Origin: Branchiostoma floridae
Lineage: Eukaryota; Chordata; Leptocardii; Amphioxiformes; Branchiostomatidae
Length of the DNA: 64,000 nt
Assembly (NCBI RefSeq): GCF_000003815.2
Contig: NC_049986.1
Span: 19,784,692-19,848,691, forward strand
Reading direction: 5' to 3'
Below are positions 1 through 12,000 of this stretch, piece after piece. Made by a program: the position numbers and the translations under genes. Numbering within the stretch: position 1 is the first letter of the stretch; the number at the start of each line of letters is the position of its first letter. Below the pieces are notes generated by a model, which saw only the letters and a list, made by a program, of their open reading frames with translations, was not told the origin of the DNA and did not search any database.

Positions 1-99
1 TCATGAGTCCCCAGAACTGGCTGAAGGCCAGCTGACATCCCTCCAGGCGGTAGCTACCCACCCCCTCCTGGTCCAGGCAGATGGGATCTTCCACTGGTT
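1..99 (-). CDS. ABCA-like, visible exon 30 (cut by window edge): lead-in to second membrane half
   Basis: Reads [19 protein letters not shown] then [14 protein letters not shown] and continues outside. It aligns with ABCA1 [24 protein letters not shown], immediately before the first helix of the second membrane domain. Acceptor CTTTACCAG ends at 100. Everything downstream (helices 7-12, extracellular domain 2, NBD2) lies beyond position 1. Confidence 0.88.
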   Translation of the reverse strand, partial: NQWKIPSAWTRRGWVATAWRDVSWPSASSGDS

Positions 100-3000
100 C
101 TGGTAAAGACATGATAAATTGAGTTGAGTTCAATGATTGACTTTAAAAGAAAAAAAAACAACTAAATTTTGATTTAATTAAAAAGATATTGAACTCCAGA
201 TTAAGACATTCAGGAAAGATATAGTCACCTTTTTGGTATAATCTTAAAATACATGTTATTTGGTATATCTATAGTTTGCTTATTGAAAAAGAGATCTCAA
301 CAGTTTTTTTTGCTGTGTCTCCTCTGAATTTTAACTTTGCTCATGATCAGATATTCATGGACTGTTCAGTCTGTGTTAAATGATTTTGTATCATAGGAGA
401 CTTTGTAAAAAATTATGTATCAACCAACAACATTATGCTAGGATGCATTATATTCAATCTAATAAGATTTGGTAAGTCTCTTATCTCATCTCAACAACAG
501 GAGATCTGGCAACCAGATACAACTGTTACAGTTGTAGTACAATGTAAGTGGACAAAAAATCAGTAGATATTATAAGGTGTTAAAGTTTCATTATGTTTAA
601 AATGTTTAAAGCAAAGCCCCCACCATCACTTTGCTGACTGATGTTGTCCCCATCCTCCATCAGCCGATCGTACGACCCCGCGCTGACCCCACTGCTGACC
701 CCGCCGCGTACGGGCATCTCCAGCTCCACCATGGAGGGGTCACCCGGGGTCACCACAGGAGGGCTGGACACCTCAGGGGGCGTGGGCAGGGGGATGGAGT
801 CCTTCTCTTCTTTCTCTGAAAATAAGATTTGGAAAAAAGAATGCTGTTTTAAGACTTTTCAATCAATCTGTGTGCCAAAAAGCAGTTACTCATGACAAGC
901 AATGATATAATTTTGGAAACAGTCAGGCATTTCAGACTATTTGGATAGTATTAATTCTCTTTTATCAGTGACACCGTCGATAGAGTCTTTTTGGCATATC
1001 TTATTACCTCGATGACATTGTCTTATCTTCATCGACAAGGTAACTGTTGATTGAAACAAAATCAAAGTCTTTTCATATGACTGATTCTTGACATCCTTTT
1101 GCCACATGTCTTTGGTTCTTGGTGATTTTGAAAAAAATCAAGCTTGCGGTCAAGGTGCATACAGAAGGCTAGGAAGAAAATGTTATCAAAAATCTTCACG
1201 TATGTATCATTTGCTTTTGAATCAAATTGTATCTTGAAAACTTGATTAAAATCATGTAATAAGTTAGAATATGATCATGACAAATTCATTATACATGGTA
1301 AAGTTTATTCATAGACTTGACAATATTATGAATTTTGTACCGTAGTACTATAAAGAGGATATCTTTGCATAAAAGTTTTTAAAACTTACCTGGAAGGTCA
1401 TTGCCAGTGGCTTCTGTGACCTTGAGGAACACCTCCTCCAAGGTCGTGTCCGTCAGCCCAAAGCTGCTCAGGTCAAGGTCATCCAGCTTGCTCTGAAGGG
1501 CGCTGAACAGCTTCTCGAAGCAGCCCTTCTTGACGGCCTCGGACGGGAGCATGTAGGAGATCTCACGGTTGGTGTCAGACAGGAGGACAGCTCCAGCCAC
1601 GTGCTGGGGGAATATAGATAAAAGTCTTGTTAATCACCATTATCCACAAAATTAAAGCCTTTCCTCAAGACTATAATAACGATAATAACATTTGTCAAAA
1701 TACAATGGTAGGGTGTACAGCAGGTGGCAAGTGAAGTTTGTAATTATTGACACAAACTTAAAGGGCTGACAATTTATTCTTCCCAAACTGACTGGAAAAT
1801 CATCATCCCTATTGGTTGATAGGGCCAATTCTATTTGCATTTGATGGTTCTTGTGGATATGCTAAATTGAAATACTAACTTTTAAGCTGTCTGCCTTCTC
1901 CTTTAAGGACAATACTGACTCATATTTTAAAGACTGTTCAGCATACTAGTCTTACATGTACTACTAGATGTAACAATTGATATCTTGTTACCTGTCTGAT
2001 GAACTTGGAGACCTTTTGTTCCACACACCTGGTGATGATGGAGCCGTTGGATAAGGAGGAGGAGTTCAGGTCAGGCTCTGGGGAGGGGAAAAGAGCAAAT
2101 CTATCAGTTCAAAACTTAACATGAAAAGAGAGAATAGACCTGTGTAGTAAACATTAAACCACAGACTGTGAGTAATACCAGGCTTTTATACCAGGTTCCC
2201 ATCCCCGAAGGTGCTCTTCAGGAACAGCGATTTACAGGGCTAGTTAAGGGCACAGCTGGGCCCTGAAACTATCATATATCAAGGACAACTTCTTCAGTCC
2301 CTACCTCCGGACCCCTGCTCTTCCCTGTCCACCGGCCGCTTCACCACAGTGAGGCGGTACATGTACCCATCTCGGAAGGTGCTCTTCAGGAACAGCCATC
2401 TACTGGGCTAGTTTTGGGCACGGCTGGGCCCCCAGATCAACTGTATTTCCTAAGTTATAACCCCACGGATAAAGGTGAACTTGTTTTACCTCTGCACCCC
2501 TGCTCTTCCCTGTCCACCGGCCACTTCACCACAGTGAGCCGGTACCCGTCCCCGAAGGTGCTCTTCAGGAACAGCGAAGTGCCAGGCTAGTTTAGGGCAC
2601 GGCTGGGCCCCCAGATATTTTGTTAACTAATATCATATTAAAGACACTACTACAGTCCTTACCTCCGGACCCCTGCTCTTCCCTGTCCACCGGCTGTTTC
2701 ACCACCGTGAGCCGGTACCCGTCACCGAAGGTGCTCTTGAGGAACAGCCATCTACTGGGCTAGTTTTGGGCACGGCTGGGCCCCGAAACTATCATATGAA
2801 AGACAACCCCTACCTCCGGACCCCTGCTCTTCCCTGTCCACCGGCCGCTTCACCACGGTGAGCCGGTACCCGTCCCCGAAGGTGCTCTTGAGGAACAGCG
2901 AGGTGCCACAGGCGCGCAGCTGGCCGTTGGAGATGATGGCGATGCGGTCCCCCAGGATGTCTGCCTCGTCCATGTGGTGGGTGGACAGCAGGATGGTTCG

Positions 3001-6000
3001 GCCTAGGTGAAATAGATAAACAAACAAAGTATAGCTAAACCAGTTAGAACACAGACACAAGACTAGTCCAACAAAACTATCTAACTGCTATTTTTCTTCC
3101 GTTAGTATCAGATGAATTGATTCGACTACTTTTATTAGACACACTGTCTTATTTACTGAATAGAAATACAAAATTTCAATCATTTCACCTAGCAAACATG
3201 CATCTTGCAAGGTATACCACAACAAATTGGCTAAAAAGGATGAAAATTTTACAAAAACAAGGATATATTATAGGAGAATTCCTTTTACACAACCAGTATC
3301 TACTCACTTTGCAATAAATGTTTCAAAACAACATGATGTTTAAGCAATGTACATGTACATATTACAACATCATACATTATAGCCAAAGCCCAAATGTACG
3401 CACCTCTCTTGTAGTTGACGAGGAAGTCCCAGATGGCCCTCCTAGCGTAGGGATCCACCCCTGCGGTGGGCTCATCCAGGATTACGGTACGTGACCCCCC
3501 GACAAACGCGATGGCCACGGAGAGTTTCCTCTTCATCCCGCCAGACAGGGAGGACACTGGGTCCTTCCGCTTGTGCTGAAGACCCACGTCTCCAATCAGT
3601 CTGGAAAAGTAATAAACAATTGCAATCAGAGAAAGTAGACTTCACCCATATACTTCTTCATGACCTAGACTGTTGTGGCTTGCAAAGAGACATGACTTGG
3701 ACTGCTAACTTAAAGACAACATCTGATTCAATTCAATTGCAATGTTAGTTTTTACCTGCATGTATGCAGGTATGGTTTTCACGGGCGTGGGAAAATTTGG
3801 AAGCTGGGGATTTAGGGCGCTGTATCTCAAGAACGGATGGTGCGAGCACGACGATTTTTGGTACGTGGGTTGGGGGTGGTAGCCTGACACTCAGGTTTGA
3901 TTTTGGGCCTCCTGACGCTTGAACTTGACATTGCAGGTGGCATTTTTGGTGTTTTTGCTGTATTTGTTAGGTACAATTTGAGTTTGCTACTTATAAGTCC
4001 GACTTTGTGGTGTTTTGAGAGCTGTGTAGTACTGAGTTTAAAGTTCTGGTACAAGTTCCTTTACCCTGTGTGGCAATCAGCAGAAGATACAACTTTCTAA
4101 AGTGGAGAAGAAATGTATAGAGCTTGAGTGTTAGAGAAAGGTATGTGTATGATTTTTCCTTCTTGCTGCTTCTTTGGGGTTGCCATTTCCGTATTGTATG
4201 CAGGTAATTTGTAGTTTGGGGCTAGTCATATTCGCTTGACTTTTGGGCCTGCTTAATCTATAGTACGGGCAGGGTTAAGTGGTAGAGGCTTTGTTCTGTT
4301 TTAAATTTAGTATCGTTTGTTGCATTTTGTCACTGCAAAAGTATGATGAAATTGTTTTCCCCCTCTAAGCAACTGCTCATTGATTTTGTGGGATGTTTGC
4401 TGGGTGTTCACTCTGACTACAACAGCTTTCTGAACTTTTTAAAGCAGCAGCAGCTTGCCATCTATGAATGGGATTGAAAAGGACATTTTGAATAGTAAAT
4501 TCTGCTGTTAAATTTGGCTTAGGTACTTCAAGAGATTTAGGTTTTAGTTGGACGGATTGAATAAAATATCATACCACCCTGGGGACTAACTGTTGCTGCT
4601 GGATGGGGGCTACCACTATTCATATTGTCTATGGAACTACTGTAAAAATATAATTGGTCAAATTATGCAAGTAACCTTCCAGTGCCAAGTCATATGTGAC
4701 AGAATAACTACATGGGCCATCTGAGACAAAAAAAGGTAGGAAAAGTCGTCTCAACAACTTCAAGGTACTGTGGTTGGTTACCTGCTTAAGAAATCCAAAA
4801 TAAGTAATGTTCATCCATGCCCAAGCTTACACATTCCCAAAATGGAATTTCAGACTTTGGCATGGTGCAGTCAAACCAACAAGGTAAAAATCTCACTTTT
4901 CCAACCACGGCCGAAAAGGAAAAAAAATAAACAATAGGTCTACAGACACCCAATACATTTCATGCAGGCCTGAGGTCTACGAACTCTTGTTGTTACTGTA
5001 TTGTTTCAATAAATTAATTGATTGATCAATTGATTAATCAAGTAATCAAATTGTATTACCTTTTCGGCCTGATAAGCTCTTCCAGGTTCTTGGATTAAAT
5101 TTCATACTGCAATGTTTTGAAACCAACATCTATCGACTTGATTTTTAAAACAATGTATAACATGAAACCCCACAGGTAAAGGTAGACTTGTGTTGTGTTG
5201 TCTTACAAGCACAGTCTGTTTCCAAACTGTAATCTAGATTAACTTTACTCTTTAAAATTGCACTGTTTTGAGTGTAAAAAATCAAAGTAGGGACTACTTA
5301 CTGTTGTAGATCTTTCTCAATATCAGCTGACTGCATGCCTTTCAGTCGGGCGTAGAACCACACATGTTCCTCCACAGTCAACCTAAGGTGTGTGAGAAAT
5401 ATGTTTGACTGTTTTAAACATGACAGAAACATATATTTTCTCTACCTGAGCAAAGATAGTTTTTATTACTGATACAAAAGAGAAACTTTACAACATCATC
5501 TTATCTGCAGGCATAGGCATTCATACAATATAATATATTGAAGCTCCATCCATCCATATCAAAGCTGTATCATATTATTTACTAAAAAAATAGATAAGAG
5601 CTTTTGATACCGATAAGATTCTGAACATTTCTTATGATATCAGTGACAGACATAATCCAGCCTTTAGTACTGAGTGTGAAATATGCTCAGGGATTAAGAA
5701 TATGGCAGAAACATGTATTTGCACCCTCTGAGCAAGATTGCGTATTACTTATCTGACAATATCAAGATGTAAATTTACAACACTGCCTTACGTATCTCAA
5801 GAAAGAAAGATAAACTCCAGTAAAAGAAATCATTGAGTTAATGATTTATCTAAAAGTGAATGGAAAAAGACATTTGAGACATAGCTCAGATTAGAAGCTT
5901 GTGGAATAGATTACACATATGACACTGTTTTTGTCAAAAATATTGACAACAGCTACATATTTGTATGTGTGAGATTGTGTTGAGACTGTTTTACCGGGGT

Positions 6001-9000
6001 ATAATTTTTCATACGGAATTTTGCAAAACTGACATGTCAATTCCATAATGTCAATGGACCAAAAAGCTAAATGCCTGCCTAATACTGTAACTACTACAAA
6101 AAACACCATGTTCAGGTAAAAATGAAAAATTGTGGAGCTGTAGTGGCTGGTCACTACATTGTATCAAGGACGTTATAACTGATATAATGTCCTTGATTGT
6201 ATGCATCTGAATGTGCTTGAGAAAGAATGATGCAATATTTTTTTTAAAGCCAGACTATGACATGTTACTTTTCTGGTTTTATTTTCATGTAACAGGCCAC
6301 ACATAACACGAATGACAGAAATAACATACTTGTCGAACAGCACGTTGTGCTGCGGGCACATGCCGAGGCTCTTCCTGATCTCCAGCATGTCCGTGCGGAT
6401 GTCATGCCCATATATGGTGGCAGAGCCGGCGGTAGGCGGGAACAGTCCTGTCAGGATGGACCTGTGGAGAGGAACATTGCTATGAGACCTGAGGAACAGT
6501 TCTGCCAGGATGGACCTTTGGAACCAACATGCCAAGAGGAACAATGGTGAGAGACAAAAGGAACAGTCCTGTCAGAGCTGATCTGTAGGGGAACACCGGG
6601 TATGAAACCAAACTCTGGCACAACTTGACAAAGACAGTACGATTGTGTAAGACAAAAAAATGGGACCAAAACATTCCGCAGTTCCAATCATAGTTTTTCT
6701 TACACCCGTGAGATTTTTTTTTGTAGTAAAGTCCCCTTGTTTTCTTATCTAATTTGTACCTATCCACATATATAAGTACCAGTTATAAAGAATGTTATAG
6801 AACTTTAAAATTTTTAAATGCAGCTTAAACCAATAATAGACTGAAATTCTTAACACTTCAAGAAAGACCAAATGCACAAGTATTTCTTAGTGTTGGCACA
6901 GTGTTCCTTACATGGTTGTAGTCTTGCCGGCTCCATTGTGCCCCAGGAAGGAGGTGATCTGTCCTTCGTACAGATTCAGCGCCAGCTTGTTCACAGCCAG
7001 CTTGTTTCCTGTCTTGTACACCTGCAAACAGAAAACCGACAAGACCTTAACTAGCATCAGACACAACAACAAAGCTATTTTGCTTCAACTTAATACAAAT
7101 CCAACTCTGACAACAACCAATTAGATTTGTTTGGTTATACACATGCTGTACATATACCTCTTGCCTGTTTATAATTATAAGTAATCTAAAAGCATCACAT
7201 GATAACATAAGACACAGAAACCTTCAAGAATTCAATTTTTTTCTCACCTTGACCAAGTTGTGGATACAGACACCCATGGGCAAGTGGGTAGGCTCCTCCT
7301 CAAAAGAAACTTGCTCTGGAGAAGGACAGAGAGAAAGACAATGATTAAGAACTAAGATTTACCCCAAGGTTTTAGTTGGATACTGTAGTCTCTTTTAAAA
7401 TGTTAGCTGTATTTACTTGATACCTATGGAGAAAAGAAGAACGTAACACATAAAAGCAATTGTGTTTGAAAGAATCTTCTATCCCTCTGTGCGTATGTGA
7501 GGAGTATAAGCCTACCATCTCCCATGTCCTCTGCGGCACATGCCCCATCGTCCTCAGACAGAGCCAGACTGTAGTTGGTCCCCTGGTAGTGTGATATGTG
7601 TGTGGGTGCGTGCATGTTTGTGTGCATGTATGCATGTGTTTGTACCTACCATCTCCCTTGTCCTCTGCGGCACATGCCCCATCCTCCTCAGACAGTGCCA
7701 GGCTGTAGTTGGTCCCTCGAGAACATGGCATGTCTGTGTGCATGTGTGTGTGCATGCATGCTTGTGAGTGTGCGAGTACCTACCCTCTCCAGTATCCTCT
7801 GCGGCGCATGCCCCATCCTCCTCTGACAGTGCCAGGCTGTAGTTGGTTCCGCGGGAACACGGCATGTGGCAGTCCAGAGTCTCCTGCCTCCCGTGGCCGA
7901 ACCAGTAGGACTTCTGGAAGGGGAAGTACCAGGGACGGGGCAGCCCGTACGAACCTGGAGGAACAAGTTTAGATCATGAGCTAATCATATGAATTCATGC
8001 AGGAAAATAAAACCTTTAACATTATTCAGTATTGTTGTCCACACCAATTTGATATAGGTTTTCAGATTGTACGAAATTTTTGTTTCAAATATGCATAACT
8101 GGAAACGCATCATGAAAATAAAGCCTGGGGACCATGTTTATGCCTTGGTACACTCATTTTATGAAGCGAATACAGTTATATTCACGTTTTCCTCTATGTC
8201 TATTGCTTTTAGCTGCTTGCTATATTTTCACTTTAAACAGCCTCTAGTTTAATTCTGCTGTTCCAGTTTAATTCCTGACTGACCTCCCATATCTCAGCAA
8301 CCATATATCAAAAGATCTGAGAACCAACATATCAAATTGATGTGGTCTAATATGCATTTAGGAAAATAAAGTGTAAACATTATTTAGCTATGTTGATGCT
8401 AAATAATCTTAAACTTGATTCAGAAAACAATGATAAGTGTCACTGTTATTTCAGCACTACGGACAGGAATGCTCACATGTACAGCATTGAGTGTTCTACT
8501 TGGGGGAACTTGATAAACAGCAGAGTGAGTCTGACGGGAACTCCTAGTTTTTCTGCTGGGGATGGGCTTTGTCTTGGTATTGGTATTTAGTTCACCGGTG
8601 AAATCAAATATCTTTATTCAATGTCAGTCAGCACCAAGGACAGCAATGTATTTGCTATGTAACAGATGTAATAGCATTGTAATTTTGATCACTCTTTAGG
8701 TAATCAAACTCGGTATTACAGGAAATCTCACCTGGACTACAGGTAAACTGACCTGTCAGGACAGGTAAACTCACCTGGATGTACAGCCTCGATGTACCAG
8801 GTGAGCAGACAGTACACAAAGCTGTCCACCACCAGCATAACCATGACCCGGCACAGGTTGAAGGCGTCCCCCTCTACAGGACTCTGTAGGAAGTTGTCCC
8901 ACTGAATGCCCGTCCCTGACTCCTCGTAAAGCGCAAAGTACTTGGCACCCAGGCCAAAGGCTGTTGTGGACATCAGGCACTGAAAAGGTATTTGAAGAAC

Positions 9001-12000
9001 ATTTAGAATTTAGAAGCAAAGAAAAATATCCAACTCTTCTTGTATGCCAGTACCTCACTCATTGTAGTGCAAGGTTTTTGGAACCCAGATCAATGCTGTT
9101 GTGGACATCAGGTACTAGAAATATGTTTTAAGAACATTTCACAACAAAAAAGGCAAGAGGAAGAGAGTTAACAGTGTTAATTCATTTGGAACAGTAGTCA
9201 GACGAAAACAGGACACAAAATAGAATTGCAAAACACAAAACCTTCACACTAAAAAAATATAATTCTTATTAAAACTGAATCAATATATTCTATGGAGAAA
9301 TACAATGTAAAACTTACAGCAATACTTTTCTCGACTGCAGTGATTTTGTCGTTGGCGACCTCCTCTCGGATGGCGACGTACATATATGGCACATAACTCA
9401 GGAAGTAGATGATCCCACCACAGGCTGCCGCAACTTTGGCCTTGGAGTACAGCACACTCACAAAGAAACTGAAGGAGAACAAAAATGCTCTGTGAGTCAC
9501 TAAAACGTCTACACACAAGAGAATGCAAAGTGTTTTCCATAAAGATAAGCCTCACAGGCTTAAACATTATGATAACTATCAATGATACCATCCTCATCAT
9601 CATCATCATGGGTGGATTGCCCGGAGCAGGTCTACTCTTTTCTACTCTTCCAGACATCCTTCAATGATATCAATCGGGGTTAGTGTAGGTCAGGACCTAA
9701 CTATACTGAAGGGACAGAGCCCCCTCCCTTTACGTTAAGGAACTTCAGCTTACCCTTGTCTTCCCTCTCCTGAAGGAAATGGCTGCCACAATGTTTAATG
9801 AAGAAAAATGAGATCCAGGGTTTACTGTAGCTCAGGATCTGTGCCAGCTGTATCTTAAAGAACTACAGATTTTCTTTCAGACTTCTTTAACTAACCTAAA
9901 GGAGATGGTAGCCACGATGTACAGTTTGATGAAGAGAAACATGATACAGGGATTACTGTTGGTCAGGATCTAACTATACTGCAGGAACAGAGCCCTCCCC
10001 CTTTATCTGAGGGAACTGCAGCAGTTGGTTTTTACAGTTTCTCAAAGTCTTCCAACACTTACCTGAAGGATATAGTTGCCACAATGTACAGCTCGATGAA
10101 GAGAAAAGTGATCCAGGGGTTACTGTAGGTCAGGATCTGGCTGTATTGCAGGATGAGCATGAGGAAGGTCCCAGTCAGGGACATCTGCAGGAAACTAGTG
10201 ATGAACCAGGCAACCCAGTGGACAGCATTGTTCAAGCCCATCATCTTCATCACCTGGGAACAAAAATGGGATTGTGGTCAGGATCACAGGGTTGGGGGCT
10301 CAAATCCAAAGAAAAAAGATGGAGACTCAGACATTCTGAGCCATGTAAACTGGTGATGAACCAGGCCACCCAGTGGACAGCATTGTTCAAGCCCATCATC
10401 TTCATCACCTATGGAAAATAAGAACCAAAAGGTAAGGATTTCAGTTCTTAACCCAGGCAATAATTATGTAAACTAGTGTTGAAGCAGGGCACCCAGGACA
10501 GCATTGTTCAGGCCCATCATCTTCATCACCTGGGGACAGAAATGGGATCACAAGGTTAGGGGTTCAAATCCCGACAGATGCAGATCGAGTCCCAGAATTT
10601 CAGAGCTATGTAGACTAGTGATGAACCAGGCCACCCAGTGGAAAGCATTCTTCAGACACATCATCTTTATCACCTGGGGACAAAACTGTGATAGCAATGA
10701 GAAAGTTATGGGTTCAAATCCAAGAATTCTCCAAAGAGGTTCAGAGCCATGTAAACTGGTGATTAACAAGGCTACCTTCTGGACAGCATTGTTAAGCCCC
10801 ATCATTTTCATCACCTATGGTCAAAACGGACCAGCTGGTTTTGGATCATAAGATAAGGTGTTTGAATCCCAAAATTCAAAAGAAAGGTAACAGTTCCTTC
10901 TAATTCCAATGAAATGAAGAAATACTGATGATTAAAAGCTGATATACATGTACAAGGACCTGATCCTGAACCCAAATAGAATATACATTGTACATGTGGC
11001 CACAGGTGGCTAACATGAGCAGGAAAGTGAGACAAGAGTTACAGCACTTCCTGCTTTGTATGGCCTAGGCTGGCAAACTTTCACTAACATGCAAAGGGTG
11101 ACATTTTGTCTGTTGGCAATGAATGAGGCCAATTTGTAAGGGATCCTCCATGTCTAGCATCTTTCCAAATTAACTGATTACCCAATTATACAAGCTAACA
11201 TTTAATTGGCCCCTGGAGGCTTGCACAAGCAGTCCTCATATCTCTCCAGTGATACTCTCTAAGCCGACTTGGCTCTCTGTAGTGCACCGCTGGCAAGGAT
11301 CCAAGGGAAGGATCAGAAGAAGAATGAGCAGTGTTACTTTGAGACCAAGAAGAATCGCAGCCAGTGTACATCAAAGACAGGAGGACTTTCTGGTAATCTC
11401 CCCAAACTCACCTACATGTATCTCTGTCGCCGCCGCAAAATAAGACAAATGAGACATAGAGGGCTTGTTTGATGCTATTACTTGGTTTCTATGTCTTCAG
11501 GTTTCTTTCTTCAAGGCCCCAAAAATCTCTTTTTTTCCTTCTTGCCTTCTTGGCCTATACCCAGGTTCCAAAAAAATACACCAGGTCCTGCATTTCCAAG
11601 GGATGCTGCTAGGGGTGCAGGGACACAGACAGACACGCATGTGCGCACACACACACACACACACACACAAGCATACACATATTATGCATACAAAGGGAAT
11701 TCATATACTGAACAACTGCTCCCTTGTGGTTAAGACATATGAAAATCAATTTACATGACTTTGTTAAAAAAATGACTGGAAGATTATGATACCTTTATTA
11801 CATACCTCAGACCTCTATTAAATTGAGGAATAGGAGCTTGGCCATTAATACAATGTCACAATGAAAAACTTCATGTAGTTAATGGATGCAAGCATCAAAA
11901 TATCTAAATGGTGACAAAGATTTGAAAGAAAATCATTAAAAATAAAAAAATAAAATATCCTCTAACCAGCAATTTGCAAAAAATCTTTTTTTTAGGATGC

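Noticed and set aside
7424-7755. Several overlapping long frames in both directions around the exon 20 array.
   Set aside because: They are shadows created by repetition of the exon tail and a TG-rich intron segment.
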